A program made the translations under genes and the position numbers. Source: Ceratotherium simum simum (taxonomy: Eukaryota > Chordata > Mammalia > Perissodactyla > Rhinocerotidae). Taken from it: a stretch of 64,000 bases of DNA. The notes under the pieces were generated by a model. It was not told the origin of the DNA, made no database searches, and saw only the letters and a program-made list of their open reading frames with translations. The DNA lies in the NCBI RefSeq assembly GCF_000283155.1, contig NW_004454216.1, positions 4,520,846 to 4,584,845 of the forward strand, in the 5' to 3' direction. Position 1 is the first letter of the stretch, and each line of letters begins with the position of its first letter. Shown here in pieces: positions 1 to 11,400 of this stretch.

Positions 1-547
1 TGACAAAATAATTTCTAGATACTTTCTATCTGTTGTAGTTATTATTAATGGCACTTAATTTGTATTATATCTTTAAGTTGGCTCTTGTTGGTATTAGATA
101 GATGAAATAATGATTTGTGCCAAATAGATGAATGCTATTGACTTGTGCAAGTTGATCTTACTCATAAGTATCTCAGAAGGTTATTTTGAGTTCTAATGGT
201 TTATATGACAAACCTGTTGATTTTTCTATGTAAATGATCATACCATCTGCAAATAGTTATAAGTTTGTCACAGTTCTTTCAGTCCTTGTAGATCTTATAT
301 CTTTTCTCGTGTGCTTTTGCATTGGCTGGAACCTCTAGTACTATATTGAATGGCAACAGTGATAATGGGCATCCTTGTCCTTTTTCCAGATCTGTAAGGG
401 AGTGCTTTTTAGTAGAATGCTTACTGTAGATTTGGTATGTAATCTTTATCACGTTCCAGAAGTGCCTTACTATTCCAAGTATTCTAAGAGATTTTTGGTT
501 TACTTGTTTGTTTGATTTTGTTAATACTTATAAATATATATTGAACT
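1..547 (-). mobile_element. L1 ORF2 fragment, antisense, segment 1
   Basis: Read on the minus strand, this matches the reverse-transcriptase region of L1 ORF2 as I know it from mammalian consensus sequences. On the plus strand around 230-480 the antisense hallmarks are visible: the stretch for the catalytic block (atgatcataccatctgca) and the following 'gggcatccttgtcc' block. No long open frame remains, so it is an old dead copy. It begins outside the window and continues at 694 after a younger insertion. The subfamily cannot be named by eye. Confidence 0.85.
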
Positions 548-693
548 AGTTTTTAATAAATTTTTTATTGTGGTAACATTGGTTTATAATATTACATAAA
601 TTTAAGGTGAGCGTCATTATGTTTTGACTTCTGTGTAGCCTACATTATGTTCACCACTTAAAGGCTAGTTGCCATTTATATAGTGACAGATAG
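548..693 (-). mobile_element. Younger L1 3' end inserted in the older L1
   Basis: A short truncated L1 3' UTR lies antisense, starting with a T-rich run (the reversed A tail) and containing 'ggtaacattggtttataa'. It is flanked by a 10-bp target-site duplication atattgaact at 538-547 and 694-703. The same 3' end recurs at 61021-61154. The duplication shows an L1-mediated insertion into the older ORF2 fragment. Confidence 0.75.
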
Positions 694-1155
694 ATATTGA
701 ACTTTATCAAAAGTTTACTTTTCTACATTTAGAAGAATAGGCAACTCTTTTTTCTCTTTTAGGCCACTAATGCTGTGCCTTGTGTTGATAGATTTTCTGA
801 TCTTAAATATCCCTTTAGTTCTCAGGATAAACATTGCTTGGTAAATTTATTTTCATAGTAGTCTCTTAGATTTAGTTAGATAAGTCTTATTTAGGATTTT
901 CTCATCTATGTTCACAAATAAAATTGTTAACATTCTTGTACTGCCCTTACCTAGTTTTAGAATATGTAGAATCACAGTGTTTTTTTTCTATTGCCTTGAA
1001 CAATTTATGTAAGACAGGAATTATCTTTTCTTCAAAATTTTGATTTTCCCATAAAACTCTCTGGCCCTGGGATTTACTTAGAGATTGCCATTTCAAGTTT
1101 TTGAATGGTTATTGATCAGCTTTCTAATTTTCGTGCCAAGTTTGGTAATTGTTTC
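694..1155 (-). mobile_element. L1 ORF2 fragment, antisense, segment 2
   Basis: Continuation of the ORF2 fragment from 1-547. Diagnostic antisense blocks are 'tttaggattttctcatctatgttca' near 891-915 and the 'ctctggccctgggattta' block near 1060-1078. It is interrupted at its right end by an LTR-like insert and resumes near 1650. Confidence 0.8.
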
Positions 1156-1649
1156 TAGTATTATGGTTGTATAACAAATTAGCTCAAAACTTAGTGGTGA
1201 AAACAACCATTTTTTATCCTCATAGATTCTATGGGTCAGGAATTCAGAGAGGACTATAGTGGGGATGGCTTGTCACTGAGTGATGATGGCCTTCAGCTGG
1301 AAGAATTGAAGATTAGGGGCTGAAATCGCCTGAAGGCTCATTTATTCCCCTGACAGTTGGTGCCAGTTTTCAACTCAGGCCACGGTTCTTTTCCCTGTGG
1401 GCCTCTCCATCTGGTCTTGCCATGCTGTCTTCCCACGTCAGCTAGTTTGGACCTCCAGCTCGGTGGCTGGCTCTCCTACAGTGAGAGAAAGACCTAGCAT
1501 GAGAAGATGCATAGCTATCCAGATAGCCACACTCTACTGGTCAGAGCAGTCACACACCTGCCTAGGTTCAAAGGGAGGGGAAATGGACTTTACTTCTGAT
1601 GCGAGAGTGGCGAGATTCTGGAAGTATATGTAGACATTTATGCAAAACA
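1156..1649 (-). mobile_element. MaLR/MLT1-type LTR remnant, antisense
   Basis: The left end (gttgtataacaaattagctc, then aaaacttagtggtgaaaacaacc) is the reverse complement of the typical MLT1-like LTR terminus. The L1 ORF2 reading resumes on both sides, so this is an insertion. Short similar flanks (gtaattgt near 1144-1152 and gtaatttgt near 1662-1670) may be target duplications. The 78-codon frame at 1397-1633 lies inside and is chance. The family is uncertain; another old LTR or a non-autonomous element is possible. Confidence 0.5.
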
Positions 1650-1837
1650 CAATATGCCACAGTAATTTGTATATTTTTTCAAATAGCTTATCTGTGTTTT
1701 CACATGTATTAGTGAATAGTTGTTTATCCTATTCTTCTTTTTCTCAATTCCTGTTTTGACTTCGATGATGTCCAACTTTGTATTCTGTGTTTTGTTTAAT
1801 TGAAAATATTTACTTTTTTCTTTAAAAATCCTATCAG
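1650..1837 (-). mobile_element. L1 ORF2 fragment, antisense, segment 3
   Basis: Continues the antisense ORF2 alignment with T-rich antisense endonuclease/RT-linker text. Its right edge, aaaaatcctatcag at 1824-1837, is the left copy of the target-site duplication of the ERE SINE that follows. Confidence 0.65.
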
Positions 1838-2035
1838 GGCCGGCCCCATGGCTTGGCAGTTAAATGCGCACGCTCTGCTGCTGGCGGCCCGGGTTCGGAT
1901 CCCCGGCGCGCACCGACCACCGCTTCTCCGGCCATGCTGAGGCCACGTCCCACATACAGCAACTAGAAGGATGTGCAGCTATGACATACAACTATCTACT
2001 GGGGCTTTGGGGGAAAAATAAATAAATACAATTAT
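1838..2035 (+). mobile_element. ERE SINE (tRNA-derived, perissodactyl)
   Basis: Complete-looking equine repetitive element: GGCCGGCCCC head, tRNA-like part with a B box at about 1892-1902 (ggttcggatcc), a conserved middle (ccgaccaccgcttctccggccatgctgaggcc) and an A/T-rich tail with AATAAATA. A 14-bp target-site duplication, aaaaatcctatcag at 1824-1837 and aaaaatcttatcag at 2036-2049, differs at one base. EREs are transcribed by RNA polymerase III and moved by L1 machinery. This family is the main evidence for the host lineage. Confidence 0.93.
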
Positions 2036-2049
2036 AAAAATCTTATCAG

Positions 2050-2578
2050 AGTTTTGTCTAACCAATCTTAAAACAACTAGCTATAGATTTGAGCAACATT
2101 TATTATTGTATTTTTGTTCTCTGTCTCTTGATTTCTCCCTTTTTCTTCAATAATTATCTCTTCATTTCAGTTTGGTCTGTTCCTCTTTTTCTGATGAATC
2201 AAGTAGAATCACGGCTCATTTTATTTTAATCTTTATTTTTCTTTTTTTCTGATAAATGTTTTTAAAACTATATGTTTTCCTAAAGTTCTGCTTTAGCTGT
2301 GCCCTGCCAGCTTTCATATGCAGTGGTATCATTGTCATTCAACTCTTCATATTTCATAATTTCCCTGATGATTTCTGCTTTAGCCCAAGGGTAATTTAAT
2401 AGCAAGCATTTTAGTTTCAAGACAGAGGCAATATTTTTGGCTCTTTTTTTATTATTCTTTTTCTCATTTAATTGCAATATAGTTGGAGAACATAGTCTGA
2501 TGTCAGTTTCTTGGAATCGATTGAGCCTTTATCTCCGGACTGGTGCAAATTTAACTTTTATGAGTATTCATGTAAGCT
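2050..2578 (-). mobile_element. L1 ORF2 fragment, antisense, segment 4
   Basis: Antisense ORF2 5' (endonuclease) region. Recognisable blocks run from the 'ttgttctctgtctcttgattt' area near 2115 through 'aaagttctgctttagctgtgcccygcc' near 2282-2308 (ancestral 'gctgcatcccataa' region) to 'gttggagaacatagtctgatg' near 2482-2502. No intact frame remains. The right boundary near 2578 is approximate. Confidence 0.8.
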
Positions 2579-5484
2579 AAAAAAGAATCTGTTTTCGTTA
2601 TCGGCTCTCCACCCTAATGAGGCTTTAGCAGCTCTCAGCTCTCACCCATGATCCCTGCACCAATAAGAAATTGGCAGACAAGGATCTGCCTTTCAAGGGG
2701 GAGGGGGAGGTGAAGGAGCACAACCGAACATTCTCCCTCTGAGTCCCAGCCCATCTCCAATCCAAGGAACCCTTTCACCCACAGAAGGTCCTTCTCTCTC
2801 TCTCAGGGGTTTCTTTCACTCATAAGCCTCCTGTTCATTTCCATAGCACCTCTAGGCTTGGCTTTTGGGAAGAGAGTCAATAGCCTTTGTTAATTCTCCA
2901 GGTTCAGTGTCTACAGCTATTTAAATAAACTGAGTGGTGTTCCTTAGAGTGAAGGAATCTTGAAGTACAAATGACATACACATTAGGCCCACCAAATATT
3001 TACCCAAAGAAGGAAGGAAAGGTGGATACACGTGCTTGATGCTATGAGCACCACAAATGAGAAGGGAAGGAAAGGGTAGAGTTACAGTTTGAGAAAGGCC
3101 TGGAAGTAGGAGTAAGACAGTCATGGTGGTTTATAACTTCTTCTGGGAGGTAGGTTGGTAATTGATATCTGCCTTTCATTCTGAATTGAAGAATGCTGCC
3201 TTTATTTCATAAAATAAAGAACTTTAAGGGTTTCTGATCTGTGATTAAGCACTAAAACAGTGATGTAAGAAAATTGAGCTGAAGTTTAGGGAAGAGGGCA
3301 GGATAGGATAGAGCCAAGGAGACTATTTAAGGGGTGCTTTCAGAGCTTAGCTAGGTGTTGTTAGGGACTTGAAGTGACAGCTGGAGAAAAAGGTAAGAAC
3401 TAAAATAAAATATCTCAGAAAAGAAGAATAAACATGACGTGGAAACTGACTGGGCCAGGAGGACAGGAAAGAGAAGTCGTAGGGGTCAAGATTACTAAAA
3501 TTTCAATAAGTGTGTAAGGTGAGGGAGTCAAGGAGATGATAAGTCCATGATCAGATAGGAGTTTGAGTTGTGATTACAAAACCACAGGCAAATGTTGAGA
3601 AGGAGCCCAGAGAAGCAGAAGTGAGAACACACTGAAGGCTCCAAGTGTCCTTACGACTGGGGACGTTCACTCTGCCTGCCTTCTGCTCTTCTGCCAGAGC
3701 CACACAAGCTTCCCTGGACATTCCTGTCCTCTAGCCTGCATTTCCAAATCTGATGGTCTTCTCAGACAAGAATTTTCATGAAAATAACGCCCAAGAATAT
3801 TGTGTTGACTCTGTTAGTTTGATTTTCTATCCTGTAGGATTCCTGGGCAGAGGATCGCCCGCTTCATGTTTCAAGGACTAGTGCAATCTTGTTTTGCCTA
3901 TATTCCCACTACTGTACACTGTCAAGTTGCAATCCAGTCAGTTGGAAATAGTGGCTGATTAATTCTCTGTAGATGGAAATTTAATTCTTTCATCCTGAGT
4001 GTGAGTGGATGGCTAAATCAAGGGTCTAGGCCAATTTCTCCCCTCATTTTATATCCTTCTTTCTTCGGGTCTCCTAAATGCTACATCGAATCTCCCTTCC
4101 CTCTCCTGGATGTCCGAAAAATATTTTAGGTCATTCCAATGGAGAAGATGTAAAGATTAAAATGGATGTGCTGTATATCCCTCCTGCTTGGTGTACAGGG
4201 ATCCTAAACTATTTCAGACACAGGATCTTAGTGCATTTAAAATTCCAAGGAGAGAGGGCAGTGTCCCTCTCCCTCTCTGCCCCTCCCCTGGGCTGTCTCA
4301 CAGTTCTCTCCAGAAGAACCTGTCTTCAGCAGGCCGTTTCCTCTGTGCTGCTTTCGGGCCTCCCAGCTGCATCTGTCTTTGGCTGTCTTCCTCTGCCTGC
4401 AGCCTACAGGATGCTTCAGCAGCTCCGGCCCAAGGGCTTGTATGCCTGCTCTGGCAGTGGATTGGGAAGGTTTTTCTTCCTTATTCTTCCTTTTATTTTC
4501 TTATTTTGTTTTGTTTGTGTTTTTGTTGTTGTTCAATTTACACACTCCAGAACTGTCATGCTAGACCACCCTTCCCCCCAACAGCTGTCAGATCCCCCTA
4601 CAAGGAGACAGTCAGAGCAAACAAGAAACAAACAATGTATGAAGAGAAATTTCAAAGTGTATTCAGGGAAACGTGTTACTTCAAAGGCAGTAGCGAGGTC
4701 CCCCTGGAGCTCATTACTGTAGTCGGTGAGATAAGGCAGGGAGGGAGCTGCTCAGTTGGCTCCCAGGGGATGGAGAAAACAGAAAAGGAAAAAAAAAGTA
4801 AAAATCCCAGAAGAAGTGCAGTTTAGCTATTTTTTAAACTATCAACTCTATATATCCGTTAGGGATGAAGAAATAAGCTTTGCCCCTTCTGTGATCCCCA
4901 GAAGCTGTTCATTTCACCTGATGGCCCACTGACACCCTGAAAACCACGAGCTCCATGAAGGAGAAATGTCTTTTCCATCATGGAATCAGTACAGCTGTAG
5001 GAAAAGTGGGGAGTTACGGGGTAGAGGCTACATTCTGCGGAATAACGGCAGTTGAGGTGATGGGGCAGAAGGGAGGGGAGGGGATCACGGTGCCCACCGG
5101 CCTCACACTGTACTTCAGAATGGAAAGCCACCAGCTGGGGGAACCCCGGATGAAGCTTCATTCACTTCAGGGGCACTGGATTTGTTTCAGTTGCAAAAGT
5201 TACAGTGATGAGAATACATTATGGACAAAAGTGACTATTGTTATAATAGTAGATTTTCCTCATACTTCAGATTGTGCATACCTGTCCTATAGCTACTAAA
5301 GTTTTTTCTGTTTCTCTCAAGAAGCTTGTCTTCCTCATTAAATTTTGACATTTAGGCTCAGGAAAAAGGTTTCTGTATTCTCATTTTGTTTTGTTAGCTT
5401 TTCCATCTCTGAACTCCTCACAGAATGCAAGAAATAAAAGCTATCAAATAAAATTGCTTTTGAACTTGGAACATTTTATTCCTA
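2579..5484. other. No gene seen; unassigned intergenic sequence
   Basis: About 2.9 kb with no recognised gene. 3170-3640 is purine-rich with the texture of very old interspersed repeats (gagggagtcaaggagatgataag). Two overlapping plus-strand frames at 4078-4722 (214 codons) and 4188-4826 (212 codons) are open together. They use low-complexity Leu/Ser/Phe codons from a pyrimidine-rich stretch and resemble no family I know, so I do not call them genes. An A run follows near 4790-4797. Confidence 0.5.
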
Positions 5485-6035
5485 CCTTTTTTCTCAAATT
5501 TATTTTTCAATATGTATGCAGTAAAATCCACTCCTTTTGGTGTACAGTTCTATGTGTTTTGACAAATGCTGAGTTGTATAATACCACTACAATCAAGATA
5601 CAGAAGAGTTCCAAAATCAACACCCCCGCCACACAAAGACACACACATGTATTTAAGCCCTCCTTACCTCTTACGTGGGCAATGACTAATCTGTTTTTTG
5701 TCCCTATAGTTTGCCTTTGCCAGAATGTCACATAAATGGAAACACACAGTATGTGGCATTTGAGTCTGGCTTCTTTCAATTAGCACAATGCATTTGAGGT
5801 CCATCCATGTTGTAGCATGCATCTTTACTTTGTTCATTTTTTATTACTGAGTAATATTCCATCATATGGACATAGTACAGTTCATTTATCCATTCCCCAG
5901 TAGAAGGAAATTTCAGAGTGTTTCATTTTTGGGGTGGTTATAGATAAAGCTGCTATATGTTTCAGCATAAAGGTTTTTGTGTGAAAATAGGTTTTCCCTT
6001 CACTCAGATACATATCTTGGAGTGGGCCATGTACA
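5485..6035 (-). mobile_element. L1 3' UTR-region fragment, antisense
   Basis: Matches a widespread old L1 3' region when reversed. Markers are 'gtacagttctatgtgtttt' at 5542-5560, 'actacaatcaagatacaga' near 5586-5604, 'cagaatgtcacataaatgg' near 5722-5740, and 'gagtaatattccatcatatgg' near 5850-5870. The 114-codon plus and 90-codon minus frames here are by-products of the repeat. Boundaries are approximate. Confidence 0.8.
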
Positions 6036-7054
6036 TTTTTATTGAGTGAATTAATGAATGAATTTACCAATATGTTGTTTCTTTTTTTTTCTATAAGCTA
6101 CTTTCAGTTTCTTTCCTCAATATGCCATCAAGGTAACGAGGCTGGTATTTCCAGGAAATATTTCACATCTAAATCGAGTTTCTAGGATCATTAACCTAGT
6201 ATTTCCACCTGAAACTTCACTTCAAATGTGAAAATCATGTGATGAGAGGTTTAATTTTTATTTATAGAACTTCTGGGACACGGAGCTCTTAATCCCCTTT
6301 CTTGTTTTTTTGGGCTGAGCAGGCCTGATCTCCTTGGTAGAAGGGTGAGGAGCCTGGCAAGTGTATCTCAGCCTCCAGGAGAGAATTCCTCTTCCAGAGT
6401 TTCCTTCTAGGATTTGGCCAGGTAATTCTGTCAGATTATAAATCCTGGAGGCTTCTTAGACACCACTGCACTGACAGGGCAAGAAGAGCCTGTGAATCTC
6501 TTGTGCCTGTGTATAAAAATAAAAAGAAGGATATTTGGGTATATTATACCAAAAGATATCACTCAACCTTTACTATGTATAGTGTGACCAACCCTCAGTC
6601 AGATACTTGTGCAGGAGTCCAATTCCCCCATGAATCTTGTACATGGGCTGCACTAAGTAAAGTTGACTAAAATAACTGCTAATTTTTGTTCTTTCAAAAT
6701 GCTTTTTTTCACCAAGCAGTCCCATAAAGGTGCATTTTATTTCTATGTAAGTGCCTCAAAATACTTTATGCTGAATGTGGTTCATAACATATTAATTTGA
6801 AGTGGAATATACATTATAAATTAAATCTTACACCGGTCCCTTCTAAGTAATCCCAATTTTACCTTTAGCATGTTGAGACAAGCCAAACGTTAAAATGTAC
6901 CATCAAGTTAGCCTCAGTGATAATAGTCCTCATTTGTGTCCATCACAATTGTGATCATCATGAAATCAAATGATATATGAGAAAGAGCCTAATGTTAATG
7001 CCTAGACAAAGACAAAATTTGAGAAATTTATCACCATTACCTTCAAATAGTTCA
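6036..7054. other. No gene or clear repeat seen
   Basis: About 1 kb of AT-rich unique-looking sequence. No frame of note, splice-bounded exon or recognisable repeat was found. Confidence 0.5.
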
Positions 7055-7235
7055 GTGATTCTTAACTATTCTTAGGTTATAGACTCCCTTGAAAACCTGA
7101 TGAAAACTGTTTCCAGAAGAAATGCATCTATACCTATGCAAAGAAAATTTTACTTATAATTTCAGGAAGGTGATAGAATAAATGATGTTCATCTATAAAT
7201 CCTTTAATAATCCATGTTTAGGTTAAGAACTCCCA
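7055..7235. mobile_element. hAT-type non-autonomous DNA transposon relic
   Basis: The two ends look like imperfect terminal inverted repeats: cagtgattcttaac near 7052-7065 and gttaagaactccc near 7222-7234, sharing an inverted GTTAAGAA core. The interior (agactcccttgaaaacctgatgaa) resembles the small Charlie-type MER elements of mammals. There is no transposase. The exact family is not assigned. Confidence 0.6.
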
Positions 7236-7507
7236 AAAAAATTTTTTTATTGCATACACATACTTGTTTCACTTGGAGGAAGAGCTTTTATTTAAAAAAT
7301 TAGATGGATGGTCCTTTCCAAAGACAATGAGGAGAGAGAATCTGATTCTAGCATCCGACCAGAAGGATTCATTTTACAATCATGTGTGAAAAAGATAATG
7401 CAGGAGAGCAGTGGAAATGAAAGGCCCATGGGAACCATAGGTCTAGCAGAACATCTTTTCCAGTGCCTACCACAGTGCCTATAGAAGAGGCTCAATAAAC
7501 CTTTGAG

Positions 7508-7560
7508 AAAGGAAGAAAAGAAGGAAGGAAGGAAGGCGGGGAGGGAGGGAGGGAGGAAGA
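7508..7560. repeat. GGAA/GGGA purine microsatellite
   Basis: Imperfect run of AAGG then GAGG/GGGA tetramers on the plus strand. The minus-strand frame at 7292-7579 reads through it as Pro/Ser/Phe low complexity and is not a gene. Confidence 0.9.
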
Positions 7561-8149
7561 TGCCATGCAGGCTGGGCATGTATGGTGAAGGGGAAGGAGG
7601 TGACTACAATAGCATCCTCCAAAAGTGACCAGGACATGGATTATGTTTCTTTATGTAATGAAGGAAGAACATTCCAAAGAATGCTAAAAAGGTAAAAAGT
7701 TTCCCTGAACACGGCAAGCTGGTGTTGAATAAAAATCTAGCCCTGAGGTCAGTGTCACCATGTGGGCAAGTGGTATGCCTGCTAAAGCTGTTCAGGGTAG
7801 GTTCTGGGGGATGCGGGGGACAGCGTATTTCTTCCACCTTGGTTCCAGCTGTGGTCAGACTTGGTCTAGTCAGAAGCAAACTTTTGATATTGACTCCTTC
7901 TTCCACAGATTCTCTCTCATCATTTTGTCAATATCATTGTCTATCAGCCTAATGAGTTCTTTTGCTAAGCTGCCATTTTCCTTGTACTCACCTGAGCTCA
8001 CATCCCAGGAAAACAATTAATGTGGAGAGTAGAGTGTCGGCCACCTCACACTTCCTTGGTTGTCCCCTTCATGTCTTCCTGTCCCACGTTGAACTCCACG
8101 CCCCTAGAACTCTCCTTTTCAGCTCTTTGGGAAAGAGTATATAGTCACT
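7561..8149. other. No gene seen
   Basis: Several overlapping frames of 60-100 codons on both strands cover the same bases. None has a recognisable domain or splice context, and they are treated as chance. Confidence 0.5.
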
Positions 8150-8275
8150 GAAGCCAACCAGGTCTGAATGTCAATCCTGGTTTTATTACCAGCTATGTCA
8201 CCTTGAGCAAAGGTGACTTCTTTGATTCTCTTACGATGATTAGAGTTGTTGGAAAGGCTGCACACAAGTCAAATT
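8150..8275 (+). mobile_element. MIR SINE fragment
   Basis: Core-like text 'gtctgaatgtcaatcctgg' followed by 'agctatgtcaccttgagcaa' matches the MIR core in sense orientation, strongly diverged. Confidence 0.6.
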
Positions 8276-8884
8276 TGGCATATTACTCCAGAAATTATAG
8301 AGTCACTTTAGTCATAAGGATTTACCCTTTTCAAAGGTAGTAGAAAGAGCTAGAGCCAAAAGGAGAGGGGATGTCAAAAGGCAGGAGTGAAGAAGAGACA
8401 GAGATGGTAGCAGGCTACAGGAAGATAGTAGGTACGTGGCAGAGTCCGAGTCCAAGAACTCTACTAAAGGAAAGAAATAAAAACCCAAACACTGGCAACT
8501 CCAGTCCATATCAAACATCTTCCATGCTGCCTGCTCCAGTTTTGTCTCTAGAAAATGTATTAATATAAGAATATGCTTCATAACATGCATTATTGGTAGC
8601 CTTTTCTTTCCACTCTTTTTTTTTTCCCTCTGAATTTAAAAGTACTTAAGTCTTTGATTATTTTTGGGTAGGAGGAGGAAATACTTAACATTTTTCTAAC
8701 ATATAATCCATGTTCTTATTTGCTACATAAGGCCCTATACTATTTACTTGGAATACCTCTATGTTCTAATCTTTGGAATCTAAATTTAGGCATTTGTATG
8801 CTACAAAGAAATCCCCATGTGGCTTAATGTCTTTAAACTGTATGTATTTATGCTCCTGCAACCATTTAGATTCCAGCAAAACAC
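8276..8884. other. No gene seen
   Basis: About 600 bases between MIR fragments. Two opposed open frames near 8312-8590 overlap each other and have no recognisable similarity. A T run lies at about 8617-8625. Confidence 0.45.
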
Positions 8885-9035
8885 ATATTTATAAAATGCT
8901 TTGCTGTTTACACAGTCTTTTCATATGAATTTTCACATCAGGGCTTCATGGAAACTGACGTTCACATAAGGTTAGTGGCTTGACCAAGGTCACACAGCAG
9001 TGAAATGTCAAACTAAAACCTAGGTTAGTTAGTTG
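8885..9035 (-). mobile_element. MIR SINE fragment, antisense
   Basis: Contains the antisense MIR core ending 'cttgaccaaggtcacacagc' at about 8980-8999, preceded by degraded 'tttcacatcagggcttcatgg'. Confidence 0.75.
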
Positions 9036-11107
9036 CATTGCCATGTACAAACTCACTTTATACCTCTGATAAGTTAAAAAGAAAACTATGTTAACTATGT
9101 ATATTAAATATATATAAAATTGCATATATATATAAAATCACTTATACACATGTACCCATTTAAGCCTTTTTTTGTTGTTTTTTCTGTCCTTGGCATTTCA
9201 ATAGTTCTCTCAGCATCTTTGTGAATTTGAATAGCAGTTTTCATTTTATAAACAGAAAAACTCTGACATGGTGAGGTGTTCAGTGAACTGAATATTTCTG
9301 TATCTTGGAAAAGTCTTCAGAATACTAAAGGACACATTATTTAAGCATGTGATTTTTGGGCTAGTAACCTCTCTCAGAGAAATCACATCTCAGTAATTTT
9401 CACTCAACTCTTTTAAATCATAAACAATGAAAGTGTTTGTAAAATTTATTTGCTCTGTTTTGTTTCAAGATGGCAAACTGAGCCACATGTCATATGTGAA
9501 GCGAGAGTACCCATCACCTCCTTCATGCAGGTACCATTCTGGGCACCAGAATGTACACGTACTACCTTTATGAAAACGTGAAATTCCACGGAGTCAAAAT
9601 GAAACAGACTTTACTTACTTATAAATGCATGTGAACTAGATCCACAAATGTTCTTTGAGTTAAGCAAAGAATGTCCCATCATCGTCTATAATTTTAAGTA
9701 CAGAAATGCTAGCAGCATTTTTCTATATGTTATATTCAATTCTTAGACCTACAATTAAGATGCTCAGAAATGCAAACTCTTTCCAACAGGGAACTCTTCA
9801 CTAGGCAAACGCCCCTCTTTGCGGGAGTCCTTTGCCTCTGCAATAGGTGGATCCAGCCGCAGGGCTTTCGTGCCTTTCCAGAAGCTGAGGCTGGGAACCA
9901 CTACAGCTGGGTACAGGCTTCATGCTGAAATCTAGTTTCTACTCTAGAGGAATATGCATTTCTGGAAGAAGACAAAGGGACTCCAGGGAAGCCTTACTCA
10001 CAGGACTGAGGGAGAATATGATCCCCTAAAGTAAGATAAAGACATCCTTAGACACTTCACTGAGTACAGCAGCCATGGTGTGAAGGAAGATTCCCCTTTA
10101 GCTCTGGGAGCCAGGCTAGAAGCATTAGGACTGATCTTCAAGGCCTACAAGATGGAGTGAGTTGAATAGGCCAAGGCTGTTACAGTTGCAAAGGGGATTT
10201 TCCTCCAGTTTGGTGGCAGAGTTGCCAGTCTCACTGAACTTTGTTGGTGGTGCCATCCTCCCACTGGGACTCTGCCTTCCTTTGTGCTGCGGTTGCCTGT
10301 GGAATAGCCTGTCCTCAGTTTAGTCCCTGATCTGGTGTTGTTTTAACATCTCCTGCCTGAATAGATGTCACTGACTTGTCCCCGCCCCAGGGCCTGAGAC
10401 CTTTTGGGAATGAGTAATGCAATCACCTCAACTGGACATCTGTGCAAACAGGGCCTGGCTCCAGTTCCTGCCTTGCTGTTCATCCTCCTTGTGAAATTGA
10501 ATAGTTCCTTGGCCTGACCACATAGAAGTTTTCTTCCTCTGCCCGTTTTCCTTACCCCTTGCTTGCCACATTGATGCATCTCATTTGATTGCAGACAGGC
10601 CCCATCTCAGCACGTTCCTCCTCCTCTCACCCATGTCATCAGTCCTTTCCCTGCTTTCCCAGAACTCTTGCTTTTTAATTATAACACGCATGGTTTCCTC
10701 TCTCCTACACATATGCTTTTCTTTCCTCTAGCGTCCTTCATGCTATTGTTTCCTCCCCTTCAAGACTGCTATCCCCATATCCCAAATCTGAGCTTCTTTC
10801 CTTCATCTATAATTTTGGGGACTCAAAACTAGTATTTACATTCCTTAGTCTACCCTGAACCAGCACCACTGATACCCCTCCCCCCAAATGATACTCACCC
10901 CTCTCATTCCCACCCGCAGCCCTCATCCGTGCTGGGACTTGGAGCTGCCTAAATGGAGTCAAGTTGGAGATGTCCTCAATACTGTTCAAGGAGTAAGGAA
11001 GAGAGAGAAATCTTATGCCCAAGTTAGCAAAAGAACAGGGTATGGGACAAAGAGTCAGGAAAATATGATCCTGGATGTTTCCCATGAAGGTATTATTGAT
11101 GTGGAAC
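9036..11107. other. No gene called; one short splice-bounded candidate inside
   Basis: The interval starts with an AT-rich (TATA)n-like patch near 9090-9145. A 61-bp stretch at 9470-9530 has a pyrimidine tract plus AG before it and CAG/GT after it, and is discussed as a finding. The rest shows no recognisable gene or repeat. A pyrimidine-rich stretch lies near 10590-10800. Confidence 0.45.
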
Positions 11108-11194
11108 TCCCTTCGTTTATTTATTCATTCATTTTGTTCAACAAATGTTTTTTGAGTACTTATTTTACCCCAAGCACTATGTCAGGTCCTAGAT
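11108..11194 (+). mobile_element. Ancient repeat end (unassigned family)
   Basis: Text of the form 'tttattcattcattt...caacaaatgttttttgagtacttatttta...caagcactatgtcagg' is a pan-mammalian interspersed-repeat signature. I cannot give the family name with confidence. It abuts an antisense MIR. Confidence 0.5.
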
Positions 11195-11400
11195 AGCTAA
11201 GAACATCAGGTATTTATGTGTGCCAAGCAATGTGTTAAGCACCTTACAACCACTTTCTCATTTAAGCCTCAAAATAACCCAAAGATGTACGTATGATTGT
11301 TATCCTCACTTTAAAGTAAGGAACTACGGATCAGTCAAGCTAAATAGCTTGCTGAAGTTCACATAGTTAATAAAGTAACTCCACTATATTCTTTGGCTTC
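11195..11400 (-). mobile_element. MIR SINE, antisense
   Basis: Reads 'gtgccaagcaatgtgttaag', 'tttaagcctcaaaataaccc', then 'gcttgctgaagttcacatag': nearly the full antisense MIR order from 3' tail to core. Confidence 0.8.

Noticed and set aside
1891..1905. B-box promoter suggesting a tRNA gene
   Set aside because: It belongs to the ERE SINE; no cloverleaf with acceptor stem and anticodon loop can be formed.
4078..4826. Two overlapping plus-strand frames of 214 and 212 codons, the longest in the window
   Set aside because: Both are open over the same bases, are Leu/Ser/Phe-rich from a pyrimidine tract, have no recognisable domain or splice context, and lie in an otherwise non-coding region.
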